From positions 6,052,001 through 6,116,000 of the forward strand of contig NZ_CP018870.1 of NCBI RefSeq assembly GCF_001941845.1: a DNA stretch of 64,000 nucleotides, written 5' to 3'. The stretch comes from Streptomyces sp. TN58. GTDB taxonomy: Bacteria > Actinomycetota > Actinomycetes > Streptomycetales > Streptomycetaceae. A program made the translations under genes and the position numbers. Each line of letters opens with the position of its first letter. The stretch's first letter is position 1. Positions 18,000 through 27,007 of this stretch are shown piece by piece. The notes beneath the pieces were generated by a model, which was not told the DNA's origin, made no database searches, and worked only from the letters and a program-made list of their open reading frames with translations.

Positions 18000-20342
18000 T
18001 CAGCGTGTCCCGTCCACAGAATCCGCCTCGTCACGGCCGGGCCAGCTGACCACGATGCGGCGGTCGGTCTTCTTGACGACGTCACCGGCGGGGAGCCCGG
18101 GGTCCGGCGTGCCCGCGGGCACTACCGTCAGCCGGGGAACCGCTCGGCCCCGCAGCTCCTGGTCCCAGACCCGGACCGCGGCGGCCAGCGCGTCGGCGGC
18201 GGCCTTGCCGTCCGGCCCGAAGCCCTGGACCCCGAACTCCCACCGCTTCGCCCCCTGCGCCTCGTCGTCCTCACGCCGCTCCGTCATCAGGCAGGCCAGC
18301 GAGCGCCCCCAGACGACGGCCTCGGCGCCCGACCGCTTCGGCAGCCGCACCGGGCCCGGCCGGTCTGGATCCCCCTCCATCCGGCAGAACCCGCGCAAGG
18401 ACGTGGCCAGCCACAGCTGCAGGTCTTCGAGCGTCTCCCCGGCGCGCACCGTCACCCCGGTCCACAGCTCCACCCCTCCAGCGGCCAGGGCGCGGTCGAG
18501 GCCGTCGAGCGGGGCGGGCGAGGTGTCCTCCCAGCGGATGCCGTAGCCGGTGTCCCCGATCCAGGCCGGGGTCTCGTCCCACCGGCCGGCGCCCTGCATG
18601 GGCACGAACCCGCACGGACTGATCGCCGTGGACACCAGCACCGGGCCCTGCTTGCGCAGGCCCACGGCCCGCGTGAACCCGCCGATCCGCAGCGGCACCA
18701 CCAGGAGCCCGTCCTCTGCGAGCTGACCCGTCCACTGCCAGGGCACGTCGTTCGAGGCGACCGTCACGATGATGGCGTCGAAGCCGTCCGCCGGGACCAG
18801 GTGCCCAGGCGCGCCGTGGGTGCCGTCGCCCAGGACTGCCTGCACCCGCTCCGCGTACCCGGTCTCGGCCAGGAAGCGGACGCTGCGCCCGTGCACGTAC
18901 GGGTCGATCTCGACGCACACCACCGACCCGGACTCGCCGACAAGCTCCGCGATCAACGATGCGTTGTAGCCACCTCCGCCGATCTCCAGGACACTCGCGC
19001 CAGGCTGGAGGCCAGCCCGGCTCAGCATGACCGCCTGCATCTCGGGCTGGGACACCGAACTCATAGGCCGCCCAGTATCCTCATCGACCACTGTGGCCAC
19101 CGCCTCGTTCGCGTACGCGCGGCCGAGCGGCTGCTCGGGCAGGAAGGCATGGCGCGGTACGGCGGTGAACGCCGCCCGGAGTTCCGGGGTGTCGGTCCAT
19201 CCGGCAGCGGTGAGGTCGCGGACCAGCTGCTTGCGCAGCCGTACGGCCGTGGCTGGCTCGCCGAACGTCAGCGCCGCGCCTCCGGCGGGCCGGGGGGTGT
19301 GGTGTGCGGGCGGGACGTGGGGCAGGAGCCCGGGCCACACGGTGTTCAGTGCCTGGGCGGACGCCGTGAACAGCGGCTGGGGCAGGTGTCGCAGGGCGGA
19401 AGGGGTGTGCCACTCCCACCGGCTGATCAGCTCCGGCTCGCGGGCGGCCGGCTCGCCGGTGTAGTCGGCGAGGCGGGCGATCTCGGTGACCCGGGTGAAT
19501 CCGTGCGTCGAGTCGCACAGCGTGCCCAGCAGCAGAACGGCCTCTAGTCGGGCGTGCAGGCCTGCCTCCTCGGCGAGTTCACGGACGGCGGTCGCCTCGA
19601 ACGCCTCGCCCGGCTCCACCTTGCCAGCCGGCAGGTCCCACATGCCGCGGGAAGAGTTCCAGCCGAGTAGGACCTGCCCGCACTCGTTGGTGACCACGAC
19701 CGCGACGCCGGCCATCGCGGCCGGCTTGGGCGTCCGCTTCTCGCTGTACGTGACGGGGGCGGTCCTGGGGCTGCGCAGCACGAGGATGGTGGAGCCTTCG
19801 GCCTCGAAGCGCTCGTTGTGCTGCCAGCCGTCGCAGAGCTGGTCGATCTCGGCGTCGTCCAGGCAGATCCCGCGCAGCTCTTCCGGGTGCCGACCGGCGT
19901 GCGGGGTGATCACGCACAAGACGCCGTCCTCGTCGAGGAGGGCGGCGAGTTCGGCGACGGTGCGGGTGCGGTCGGGCAGGTGGGCCAGGGCCCGGCGCAT
20001 GGTGATCAGCCGATAGCCACCGGAGCCGGCCGGGGCGAGGGCGGAGAGGTCCCCGCTGGTCAGGTCGAGATGGTGGCAGCGGACCCCGGCCGAGGACGCG
20101 CTGGTCTTGTCGACGGCGGACTGGGCCCAGTCCACGGCGTCGACCTGGTACCCGGCGGCGGCGAGGAAGCGGGCGAGCTCACCGGTCCCGCAGGCCACAT
20201 CCAGGGCCCGGGCCTCCTCGGCGCCTTCCGGCAGGGCCAGGTGCTCGGTGAGGATGGTCTTCTCGGTGGCGCTCAGGGGGCGGAAGTCTCGGCCAGCCTC
20301 GTAGTGGGCGTGCCAGTCCTGTGCGGTGTGCGTGGTGCTCAT
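18000..20342 (-). CDS. Three-domain methyltransferase-NUDIX-PIMT fusion
   Basis: A 780-residue protein with three recognisable domains. Residues 1-195: class I SAM methyltransferase with motif I LDVACGTGE (47-55). Residues 205-345: NUDIX domain with box GKVEPGEAFEATAVRELAEEAG (240-261). Residues 365-600: protein-isoaspartate-methyltransferase fold with VLEIGGGGYNASLI (451-464), plus a C-terminal 180 residues seen in FxLD-system methyltransferases (WEFGVQGFGPDG). The third domain is clearly paralogous to the lanthipeptide methyltransferase at 37335-39386. The ATG at 20342 overlaps the end of the broken VanX-like frame (ATGA). The substrate could be a peptide or small molecule. Confidence 0.85.
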   Translation of the reverse strand: MSTTHTAQDWHAHYEAGRDFRPLSATEKTILTEHLALPEGAEEARALDVACGTGELARFLAAAGYQVDAVDWAQSAVDKTSASSAGVRCHHLDLTSGDLSALAPAGSGGYRLITMRRALAHLPDRTRTVAELAALLDEDGVLCVITPHAGRHPEELRGICLDDAEIDQLCDGWQHNERFEAEGSTILVLRSPRTAPVTYSEKRTPKPAAMAGVAVVVTNECGQVLLGWNSSRGMWDLPAGKVEPGEAFEATAVRELAEEAGLHARLEAVLLLGTLCDSTHGFTRVTEIARLADYTGEPAAREPELISRWEWHTPSALRHLPQPLFTASAQALNTVWPGLLPHVPPAHHTPRPAGGAALTFGEPATAVRLRKQLVRDLTAAGWTDTPELRAAFTAVPRHAFLPEQPLGRAYANEAVATVVDEDTGRPMSSVSQPEMQAVMLSRAGLQPGASVLEIGGGGYNASLIAELVGESGSVVCVEIDPYVHGRSVRFLAETGYAERVQAVLGDGTHGAPGHLVPADGFDAIIVTVASNDVPWQWTGQLAEDGLLVVPLRIGGFTRAVGLRKQGPVLVSTAISPCGFVPMQGAGRWDETPAWIGDTGYGIRWEDTSPAPLDGLDRALAAGGVELWTGVTVRAGETLEDLQLWLATSLRGFCRMEGDPDRPGPVRLPKRSGAEAVVWGRSLACLMTERREDDEAQGAKRWEFGVQGFGPDGKAAADALAAAVRVWDQELRGRAVPRLTVVPAGTPDPGLPAGDVVKKTDRRIVVSWPGRDEADSVDGTR

Positions 20343-20373
20343 GTGCTGCGGCGCTCCCTGTTCGTCGGGTGGC

Positions 20374-20965
20374 TCAAGAGAGGTCGGAGTGCTGGGAGGT
20401 GGGCCCGTAGAGGGCTTCCGGCTTGCTGGTCATAAGGGCCCAGTAGCGGTCGCCGACGGTGCAGCCGGGCTTGGTGGGAGAGGCCGTCGGCGAGGGTGTA
20501 GCAGTGGCCCCTGCTCTCCTCCGGGCTGGCGTTCACGCGGGTGCCCATGTCGAGCTCGGTGCCGTCCGCGTCGACGAGGGTCAGGTCGACGGCCGCGCCG
20601 GCGCTGTGCGGGGCGATCTCGGGCGGTGACACGTACCGGCTCGCCTGCGCCCGCAGTTCCTCCGCCGGCCAGTCGCCGTGGGCCGCGCGCAGCTCGGCCG
20701 CGTATTCCTCGAAGTACCGCTGCTGCAGGGCCGGCGGCCGAAACCCTTCGACGATGAGCAGGCGCAGCCCTTCGGGTAGCAGCAGCTGCGCCTGCAGGAG
20801 CCGGTCGAGGACTCCGGAGCGTAGGTGCGCGAAGGCGTACGCGGGATCGGAGCGGCGGTCATCGAGGAGGAGCTCTCCGCCTGCGCGGACATCGGCCAGG
20901 GGCTCGCCGTTGTCCGCGACCGGGATGGCGGCGACCCGCGGGTCGGACATCAGGACGATGCTCAT
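20374..20965 (-). pseudogene. VanX-like D-Ala-D-Ala dipeptidase with catalytic deletion
   Basis: An M15D dipeptidase starting at ATG 20965, directly after the TAG of the upstream NUDIX gene. The first part is good: LLIVEGFRPPALQQRYFEEY, PHSAGAAVDLTLVDADG with the first zinc His/Asp, and DMGTRVNASPEES. After YTLADGLSHQARLH about 25 codons are missing and the frame changes; the true tail GDRYWALMTSKPEALYGP continues in another frame to a TGA at 20374. The lost block normally holds EWWHWS, with the catalytic Glu and last zinc His, so the enzyme is dead. The out-of-frame reading ends at 20339, overlapping the next start. Confidence 0.85.
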
Positions 20966-21472
20966 CTAGACCTCCCAGTCCCAGGTGTCGAAGTACGCCG
21001 GGATCCCGGTGCGGAGGGCGGCCATCACGGCCTCGAGCCGGGCGTAGTCGCGACCCGGCATCAGGCCCTGCCACTCAGGGACGGCCAGGGCACGGACCTC
21101 GTCGTGCTCGTCCGGGTCCAGCACGATCCCCGCAGGCTGCCCGGGGGTGAGCCGGCCGCCGTCGAAAACCCATCCCGCGGTGGCCAGCGGCCAGTCCTTG
21201 CCCGGCAGCCCGAACACCGTGGCCAGGAGCTTCGGCGGTCCCTCCACGCGGAGGCCGGTCTCCTCCCGGCACTCCCGCACGGCGGTCTCCCAGGGGCGCT
21301 CGCCCGGTTCGGCCACGCCTCCAGGCCACTGCCACGGGTGGGTACTGGAGTAGGTGGCCCGCAGCTGGACGGGCCGGTCGTCCTCGTCGGTGAAGAACAC
21401 GGCCCCGAACATGCTGGCCTTCGGCAGCGTCGCCGCGAACTCCTCCGGAGGCAGCCACTTCCGCTCGCTCAC
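20966..21472 (-). CDS. NUDIX hydrolase
   Basis: A 168-residue NUDIX protein starting at GTG 21472, overlapping the preceding GNAT stop by 4 bases. The box is GGVAEPGERPWETAVRECREETGL at about residues 50-73, complete. The C-terminal LDPDEHDEVRALAVPEWQ and AYFDTWDWEV are as in MutT-like Streptomyces NUDIX proteins. It is one of several NUDIX domains in this operon; the target is unknown. Confidence 0.9.
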   Translation of the reverse strand: MSERKWLPPEEFAATLPKASMFGAVFFTDEDDRPVQLRATYSSTHPWQWPGGVAEPGERPWETAVRECREETGLRVEGPPKLLATVFGLPGKDWPLATAGWVFDGGRLTPGQPAGIVLDPDEHDEVRALAVPEWQGLMPGRDYARLEAVMAALRTGIPAYFDTWDWEV

Positions 21473-21945
21473 GACGCGTTCCCTCCGCCGGCGGGGAAGC
21501 GCGTCATCCGCATGAGGGCCGGGTCGGCCGCGAAACCGAGCGCCTCGTACAGCGGGGCGGAACCGTCGCTGGCGTACAGCTCGTACAGGGTGACCCCGTC
21601 GTCCTCCAAGTGGTCGAGGAGCGCTGCGAGCGCGGCCTTGGCGTAGCCGCGGCGCCGGTGGTTGGGGTCGGTGGCGACGGCGTGGATCCGTACGGCCAGG
21701 CCCTTGGGGTACTTGGGGGCGGGCAGGACGGCGTGGACCAGGCCGAGGGCGCAGGTGGCGAGTCCGCCGGCGGGGGAGTCGATTACGTACGCGCGGGCGT
21801 CACCGCCGTCTTGGAGGCGTAAGGCGAGCTGGTCGGCGCACGTGGTGAGCCAGGCGTCGTCGAGGGGTTCGCTCAGGATGTGCTCTGACCGCAGGCGGGC
21901 GATCTCGGCGGCATCGGCAGGGGTGGCGAGGCGGGGTTCGGGCAC
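21469..21945 (-). CDS. GNAT N-acetyltransferase
   Basis: A 158-residue GNAT protein. GTG 21945 is chosen because AGGAAGG lies 7 bases upstream and the protein then begins with the GNAT beta-1 (PRLATPADAAEIARL); the longer frame is antisense-like. The acetyl-CoA motif is VATDPNHRRRGYAKAALAAL (residues 94-113), and ALGFAADPALMRMTR ends the fold. It acetylates an amine. Neighbouring kinase and NUDIX genes suggest small-molecule modification or self-protection, an inference only. Confidence 0.88.
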   Translation of the reverse strand: MPEPRLATPADAAEIARLRSEHILSEPLDDAWLTTCADQLALRLQDGGDARAYVIDSPAGGLATCALGLVHAVLPAPKYPKGLAVRIHAVATDPNHRRRGYAKAALAALLDHLEDDGVTLYELYASDGSAPLYEALGFAADPALMRMTRFPAGGGNAS

Positions 21946-21983
21946 GGGGGTCCTTCCTCGAACGGGTTGTAGTCGCAGACGGG

Positions 21984-22232
21984 TTATGGATGTTGGGCTC
22001 GGAGTCGGCGCAGGGTGCGGTGGCCGCGCTCGGTCACCTCGGGGTCGTCGCGGCTGGTGCCGTAGGCGATGCCGGAAACGGCGTCGAAGGCGGCCTCGCA
22101 GTCCAGCCGCAGCTCCTCGGCAGGGGTGAGCGATCTGCCGTACCCGTCGAGGAACGCGGCGCGCAGGTCCGGCCGGCCGGTCCAGGTGTCGCTCAGCCGC
22201 ACCAAGTCCCGGGTCGCGCTGTTGTACTCGGA
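21984..22232 (-). pseudogene. 3' part of a NUDIX-APH fusion gene split by a mobile element
   Basis: The last 83 codons of the kinase whose first 377 codons are at 27008-28138. It reads SEYNSATRDLVRLSDTW, then RPDLRAAFLDGYGRSLTPAE, and ends RTLRRLRAQHP at 21984. Joined to 27008-28138 it gives one uninterrupted frame of 460 codons including the stop, so the split is a clean insertion of 22233-27007. A GTG at 22205 could be used for a short product, but that piece lacks all catalytic motifs. Confidence 0.88.
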
Positions 22233-22241
22233 CCATGTTGA

Positions 22242-22249
22242 CCGGACTA
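22242..22249 (+). repeat. Left terminal inverted repeat of the element
   Basis: CCGGACTA, 9 bases inside the left end. It matches TAGTCCGG at 26995-27002 in inverted orientation. Confidence 0.6.
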
Positions 22250-22331
22250 CTGCAGGTCAAGCCGGTGTGTCGGGAGACGCGTTGGGGCAGTGACCGGTAC
22301 GAGACATACAGCCAATTGGAGGAGAGGTTGT

Positions 22332-23585
22332 ATGTCTTTGTCTAGAGACGCCCATCGTGATCTTCGGGTGATTCGGCTTCCGCAGTGGGGCCGGGTAGTG
22401 CCGACCGGCGACGTGATCCCGTACATGGTCCTGGACCAGCAGGGCCAGCCCGTGGAGCCGATCCGTCGCTTCCTGCGAGACTTCCTGGGCCGCGGCCATT
22501 CTGCGGGAAGTGTCCGCAGCTATGCCTTTGACCTGCATCGATGGTGACGCTTCCTTCAGGCCATCGACATGCCCTGGGACAAGGTGACCTCCGACGAAGT
22601 GCGCGACTACGTGCTCTGGATGGGGCAAGCCGAGAAGCAGCGGCGCTCACCGAGGACGAAGTCCGCTGCCACAGCGGGTCAGGTCAACGCGGTGACGCGG
22701 AAGCAGTACCAGGGAGACCGGTACAGCGCGCGGACGATCAGGCACAGCAACGCGGTGCTGCGGTCCTTCTACGAGTTCGTCATCGATGAGGGCGACGGCC
22801 CGCTGGTCAACCCGGTCAGACGTGACCGGAGTCGGGGCCGGCGAGCGAATGCGCATCACAACCCGCTGGAGCCGTTTCGGGCGGAGGGGCGCCTGCGCTA
22901 CAACCCGAAGCTGCCCCGGCAGCGGCCTCGGGCAATGCCGGACGAACGGTGGCTCGAGCTGTTCGCGGCGATGCGCTCGAACCGGGACCGCGCGATCCTC
23001 GCCCTCGCGGTCAGCACGGCCGCTCGGGCGAGTGAACTCCTGGGCCTGCGGGGCACAGATCTGGACTGGGGCGATCAGCTTGCCCAGGTCCGCCGGAAGG
23101 GCAGCGGAGAGTCGCAGTGGCTGCCGGCCAGCGCCGAGTCGTTCGTCTGGCTGCGGCTCTACCTTGAAGAACTCGGCCCGCTGGGTCCTAACGAGCCGGT
23201 CTGGTGGACGCTGCGGCGCCGGGAACGGTCAGGGGATGTGCTGGAGCGCCGACCGCTCACCTACGACGCGCTGCGGGCAGTGCTGCGGCGCGCGAACGAC
23301 ACGCTGGGCACGAACTGGACGATGCATGACCTGCGGCACACCAGCGCCCTGCGCATGGTCCGCTCCCAGCGGCTGTCCCTGCGTGACGTCCAAGTGATCC
23401 TCGGTCACGCACACTTGACCACCACCCAGATCTACCTCGTCGAAGATGACCACGAGATCCTGCGCCAGGTCCATCGGTACCTCGCCGACCAGGCAGAACC
23501 GGCAGCGGAGACAGCAACCGACCAGACTGCCGTCGGCTACGACGCGGACGACCTGGCGGTGCTGCTGGGAGGTGCTCCGCGATGA
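22332..23585 (+). pseudogene. Tyrosine recombinase TnpA-like, with internal TGA
   Basis: A 417-residue integrase if one stop is ignored. ATG 22332 has GGAGAG 6 bases upstream. SAM-like core-binding region: PIRRFLRDFLGRGHSAGSVR. At 22545-22547 a TGA stands where Trp is expected (DLHRW-stop-RFLQAIDMPWD); the frame continues unbroken to 23585. Catalytic residues are all present: Arg in ARASELLGLRG, HDLRHTSALRM, and LGHAHLTTTQIYL with the nucleophilic Tyr. Only the N-terminal arm is cut off, so restart at ATG 22569 might give a core protein. It overlaps the next gene by ATGA. Confidence 0.85.
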
Positions 23586-25980
23586 CGGACACAACCGTCG
23601 TGTCGCTTCCCGCATCCCGCCCCGAGGACGCCGACACTGCCCTGGCGCCAGAGGCTCCGCGCAGGGGTCCCCTTGACGATCTTGCATCCTCGGAGCTGTT
23701 GCTGCAGCTGACCGCGCACGGCAAACGCATCGGCTACTCCGAGGGCCGGCTGCGCGACCTGAAAGTCGGAGCCCAGGGCATCCTCGATTGGCTGAGCAAG
23801 CAGCCGGGGGACGGTTGGCAGCAGCGGTGGATTGCCGCCGGAGCCGACCGCGGACTCGACTGGCTCAACATGCTGCCCGAAGGCTTTCACTCTGGTGTCG
23901 AGCGGCGGCGGGCCCTGTCCCGGATCGGAACGATCAGCCTCCTGCTGAACCGGGTCGTGCTGCCCGACTATGACTTCCTGACCTCGTTCGTTTCCCGCTC
24001 TCTGTTCCAGGAAGTGCAGCGCACTGTCCAGCCGGACCTGGCCGCCGAGATGCTCAAGCGGTCAGCTGCAGCCGGCATGCCCACGCGGCGTGTCGGAAAC
24101 GGCATGAATGTGCTGGCCAAGATGGTCTTGCATACGGGAAAGAACTTCGACGAACTGTCCGGCGAGGATTTCGAGCACTTTCGAGCCTGGGGCCTGAACC
24201 GGGAGAATCGTGTCCCACCTGGCATTTTCCCGGCCTGGGATCTGCTGCGCAGTGTCGGCGTCCTGCCGGCGAACGTCAGCTTCAAGGAGTTCTGTCACCA
24301 GGGCCAGCGGTCGACCGCGGACCTCGTCGACCGCTATCGACTGCGCTGCCGAGAAGTGCGTGACGTGCTGATCCGCTACCTCGACGAGCGTCGCCCCAGC
24401 CTGGACTACCCCTCCTTCGTCTGTCTGGTCGGCCACCTCGTGGGTTCCTTCTGGTCGGACATCGAGGAACATCATCCCGACGTCAGCGGCCTGCACCTGT
24501 CCGAAGAGGTCGCGGCGGCCTGGAAGGACCGGATCAAGTACGTCACCAAGCGCCGCTCTACACCCCGGCTGCGCAAGTCCTACCTGCTCATCTTGGTCCA
24601 GGTCCGCAGCTTCTATTTGGATCTTCAGGAGTGGGCCCTGGACGACCCCTCCTGGGCTCCGCACGCAGTGCCCAGCCCGGTTCGTCGCGGCGAGACCGAC
24701 GGCCTGCGCAAGCACCGCCGCAGCACGATCGCGAAGATGCACCAGCGGATCCGCGAGAGGCTGCCGCAACTACCGGTGCTGGTCGAGACAGCCGAGCGCC
24801 ACCGCCGTGACCAGGAAGCCTTCCTGGCCGCGGCGAAGGCCACGGCAGTCGGAGAGACGTTCGAGCACGCCGGGGGCGCCTATCGCCGCGTGGTCTGCAA
24901 GACGCACTTGCGATCCGAACGGCGGGCCCGCACCGAAGCGGTCCTTGTCGAGGACCTTGTCACCGGCGAGACCATCGACCTGGCCCAGCGCGAGGACGAG
25001 GCATTCTGGTGCTGGGCCGTCATCGAAACCCTTCGCCACACCGGAATCCGGCGGGAAGAACTCCTCGAGATCACCCACCTCGCCCTCGTCTCCTACCGCA
25101 TGGCCGACAGCGGCGAACTGGTCCCGCTCCTTCAGATCGTGCCGTCGAAGAACAACCAGGAAAGGCTGCTGCTGGTCAGCCCGGAACTGGCCAGCGTCCT
25201 GGCCACGATTATCACGCGACTACGCAACAACAACCGCGGCACGATCCCACTGACCAGCCGATACGACAATCACGAGAAGACTTTCGGCCCAATGCTGCCC
25301 CACCTCTTCCAACGACGCCCGCGCGGTCACCGCAACGAAGTGATCTCCACAGGCACAGTCCAGGACCTCCTGGACGCCGCACTCGCCCGCACCGGACTAC
25401 GTGATGCCGCTGGAGAACCGCTGAAGTTCACCGCCCACGACTTCCGCAGATGTTCGCGACCGAGGCCGTCACTGGAGGCCTGCCCGTCCATATCGCCGCC
25501 CGCCTCCTGGGACACGAGGACCTCGCGACCACGCAGGCATACCTCGCCGTGTTCCAGGACGACCTCATCCGCTCCTACCGGTCCTTCCTGGCGAAGCGGC
25601 GCAGCCTTCGGCCCGAGGCCGAGTACCGGGACCCCACGGACGAGGAGTGGCGCGAGTTCCAGCAGCACTTCGCGCTTCGCAAGGTCGAGCTGGGGACCTG
25701 CGGTCGGCCCTACGGGACTCCCTGCAAGCACGAACACGCCTGCGTTCGCTGCCCGATGCTGCGAATCGACCCGAGCCAGCGGCAGCGACTGGCCGAGATC
25801 ATCCAGAGCCTTACCGAGCGCATCAAAGAGGCCAAGTCGAACGGATGGCTCGGCGAGGCGGAGGGACTTCAGGGCAGTCTCCAGGCCGCGGCCAAGAAGC
25901 TGGTCACGTTGGACCAGTCACGCACCCGCAGCAAGCACACCGTCACTGAACTGGGGTTTCCTCAAATCCGGCATCCCTGA
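23582..25980 (+). pseudogene. Large tyrosine recombinase TnpB-like, frameshifted
   Basis: About 800 residues as two frames. From ATG 23582 the protein runs through ETLRHTGIRREELLEI (catalytic Arg) to FTAHDFRR (HxxR). There, near 25,448, coding sense moves frame and continues MFATEAVTGGLPVHIAARLL, GHEDLATTQAYLA (His and Tyr nucleophile) to 25980. One base is missing between CGCAG and ATGTTC; AGG-ATG would restore it. The C-terminal Cys-rich stretch CGRPYGTPCKHEHACVRC resembles the tail common in such recombinases. Start overlaps the TnpA stop. As read, the enzyme lacks its Tyr and cannot work. Confidence 0.85.
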
Positions 25981-25985
25981 CACAT

Positions 25986-26022
25986 GCGAGGTGCGGCCCA
26001 CCACCAACACGCCGCACCTCGC
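25986..26022 (+). terminator. Strong hairpin after tnpB
   Basis: GCGAGGTGCGGC (25986-25997) pairs perfectly with GCCGCACCTCGC (26011-26022), a 12-bp stem with a 13-base loop, 5 bases after the recombinase stop codon. Probably a terminator. Confidence 0.7.
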
Positions 26023-26069
26023 CTCCCGGACTGCCAGGCTGACCGCCTTCCACCACCGAAGCACTCACC

Positions 26070-26090
26070 GGCCCCGCCCCAGGCGGGGCC
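26070..26090. terminator. Compact GC hairpin, probable bidirectional terminator
   Basis: GGCCCCGCC, loop CCA, GGCGGGGCC: a perfect 9-bp stem with a 3-base loop. It lies between the end of tnpB and the end of the opposing cargo gene, so it can stop both transcripts. Confidence 0.75.
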
Positions 26091-26121
26091 TCTCACTACC
26101 GTGGTCACCAAGCCAAGGCAG

Positions 26122-26532
26122 CTACTGTTCAGGTCCACCGCCCTGGGCCGGGCACTGCCAGTCAGCCGCATCGATCGCATCGCCCGCCATGTCACTGAGG
26201 TGGAAGCAGTTGCCGTTGGCCCATACCGTGACCGAATCCCGCCGATGGTCAACCTGGAATGGTTCATCCCCACGCAGCGTTCCGGACCAAGAACCGTCTT
26301 CCGCTGGCGAGTGAGTGACAACGACGAAGGTCTGCCCGGGCGGGAGCTGATAGGCATCTGCCCAGGGCTCCACTGTCAGCTCCAACGGTGCTTCACCTTC
26401 GTTCCTGACCAGCAGCCGTGCGGTTCCCCGAGCGAACATCTCAAGCACCTCTCGTTGCCCTGCAGACGATTGCCATGTGCCCCCCGAGGACGGACCAAGT
26501 CCCTGCCTCGACTGCTGCTCTGGGCCACTCAT
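26122..26532 (-). CDS. Hypothetical cargo protein of the element
   Basis: A 136-residue soluble protein beginning at ATG 26532, coupled by ATGA to the gene upstream. The centre (ARGTARLLVRNEGEAPLELT, LPPGQTFVVVTHSP) is beta-strand-rich like a small sandwich or cupin-type domain. No family is recognised. It lies inside the mobile element with its partner, so the pair are likely passengers. Confidence 0.65.
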   Translation of the reverse strand: MSGPEQQSRQGLGPSSGGTWQSSAGQREVLEMFARGTARLLVRNEGEAPLELTVEPWADAYQLPPGQTFVVVTHSPAEDGSWSGTLRGDEPFQVDHRRDSVTVWANGNCFHLSDMAGDAIDAADWQCPAQGGGPEQ

Positions 26533-26876
26533 GACCGCAGAGTTTCTCCTTGCGGGTCAAAGCAGATCAGCCCGTACTCGCGCGCCAGCGAAGCGGCGTA
26601 CTCGGAGACTTCTTCGGCCCTGCTGTAGGAAATGAGTAGGTACACGATCGGTCCCGAGGCTTCATCGATGACCGGAGGAGATGCCCATGGACTGTCATGG
26701 CCATCCTCCGGATAGCGCTCGATCAAGGCGTTCACATAGGCCTCGATGCGCGGAGAGGGCGGCCCAGCCGCATCCTCCGATTCGAGGTAGCGCTCGTACA
26801 ACTCATCGAAGGCCGAGCCCGCCGCATCGTCATCGAGCGGGCGCTTACCGTCCCACACAGCAAGGTCGTAACTCAC
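26529..26876 (-). CDS. Hypothetical cargo protein, possible immunity-like
   Basis: A 115-residue protein. GTG 26876 is taken as the start, giving VSYDLAVWDGKRPLDDDAAG; the longer frame upstream is not coding-like. The sequence PRIEAYVNALIERYPEDG, ASGPIVYLLISYSRAEEV and EYGLICFDPQGE matches a small actinobacterial family of unknown function that I remember mostly as solitary, immunity-like genes; that role is an inference. It is translationally coupled to the 26532 gene. Confidence 0.65.
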   Translation of the reverse strand: MSYDLAVWDGKRPLDDDAAGSAFDELYERYLESEDAAGPPSPRIEAYVNALIERYPEDGHDSPWASPPVIDEASGPIVYLLISYSRAEEVSEYAASLAREYGLICFDPQGETLRS

Positions 26877-26994
26877 GACCAAATGATCGCAGGGGTGGTG
26901 ACGGTCGAGTCGACACCCCGGGTGCCGGGGTGACCACCGCCCACGTGCGGCGGCTTCAAGGCCCTGGCCCACGCGCTCATCCTTGATCGTTTCT

Positions 26995-27002
26995 TAGTCC
27001 GG
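26995..27002 (-). repeat. Right terminal inverted repeat of the element
   Basis: TAGTCCGG on the plus strand, 5 bases inside the right end, the inverted match of CCGGACTA at 22242-22249. Confidence 0.6.
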
Positions 27003-27007
27003 GAAAA

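Larger units (their letters stand above)
22233..27007. mobile_element. 4,775-bp tyrosine-recombinase transposon inserted in a NUDIX-APH gene
   Basis: Ends are defined by the host gene: removing these bases rejoins the NUDIX-APH reading frame exactly. The dinucleotide CC occurs at 22233-22234 and 27008-27009, so the cut is uncertain by 2 bases, and this is the only possible target duplication. Inverted CCGGACTA / TAGTCCGG lie at 22242-22249 and 26995-27002, just inside both ends. Inside are two overlapping tyrosine recombinase genes in a Tn554-like tnpA-tnpB arrangement, both now broken, then hairpins and two unknown cargo genes on the other strand. No passenger resistance gene is recognised. 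Confidence 0.85.

Noticed and set aside
17745..19547. 600-codon plus-strand ORF
   Set aside because: Antisense to PIG-L and the three-domain fusion, both with clear motifs.
20339..20373. Native C-terminus for the VanX-like protein in the first frame
   Set aside because: The true tail (RYWALMTSKPEALYGP) is in another frame ending at 20374; the ATGA overlap at 20339 is probably secondary.
15316..22547. Genetic code change (TGA as Trp)
   Set aside because: Many genes here end correctly at TGA, including overlapped ones, so reassignment is excluded.
26873..27007. Extra 45 residues at the end of the NUDIX-APH kinase
   Set aside because: They come from reading into the mobile element; the native continuation is at 21984-22232.
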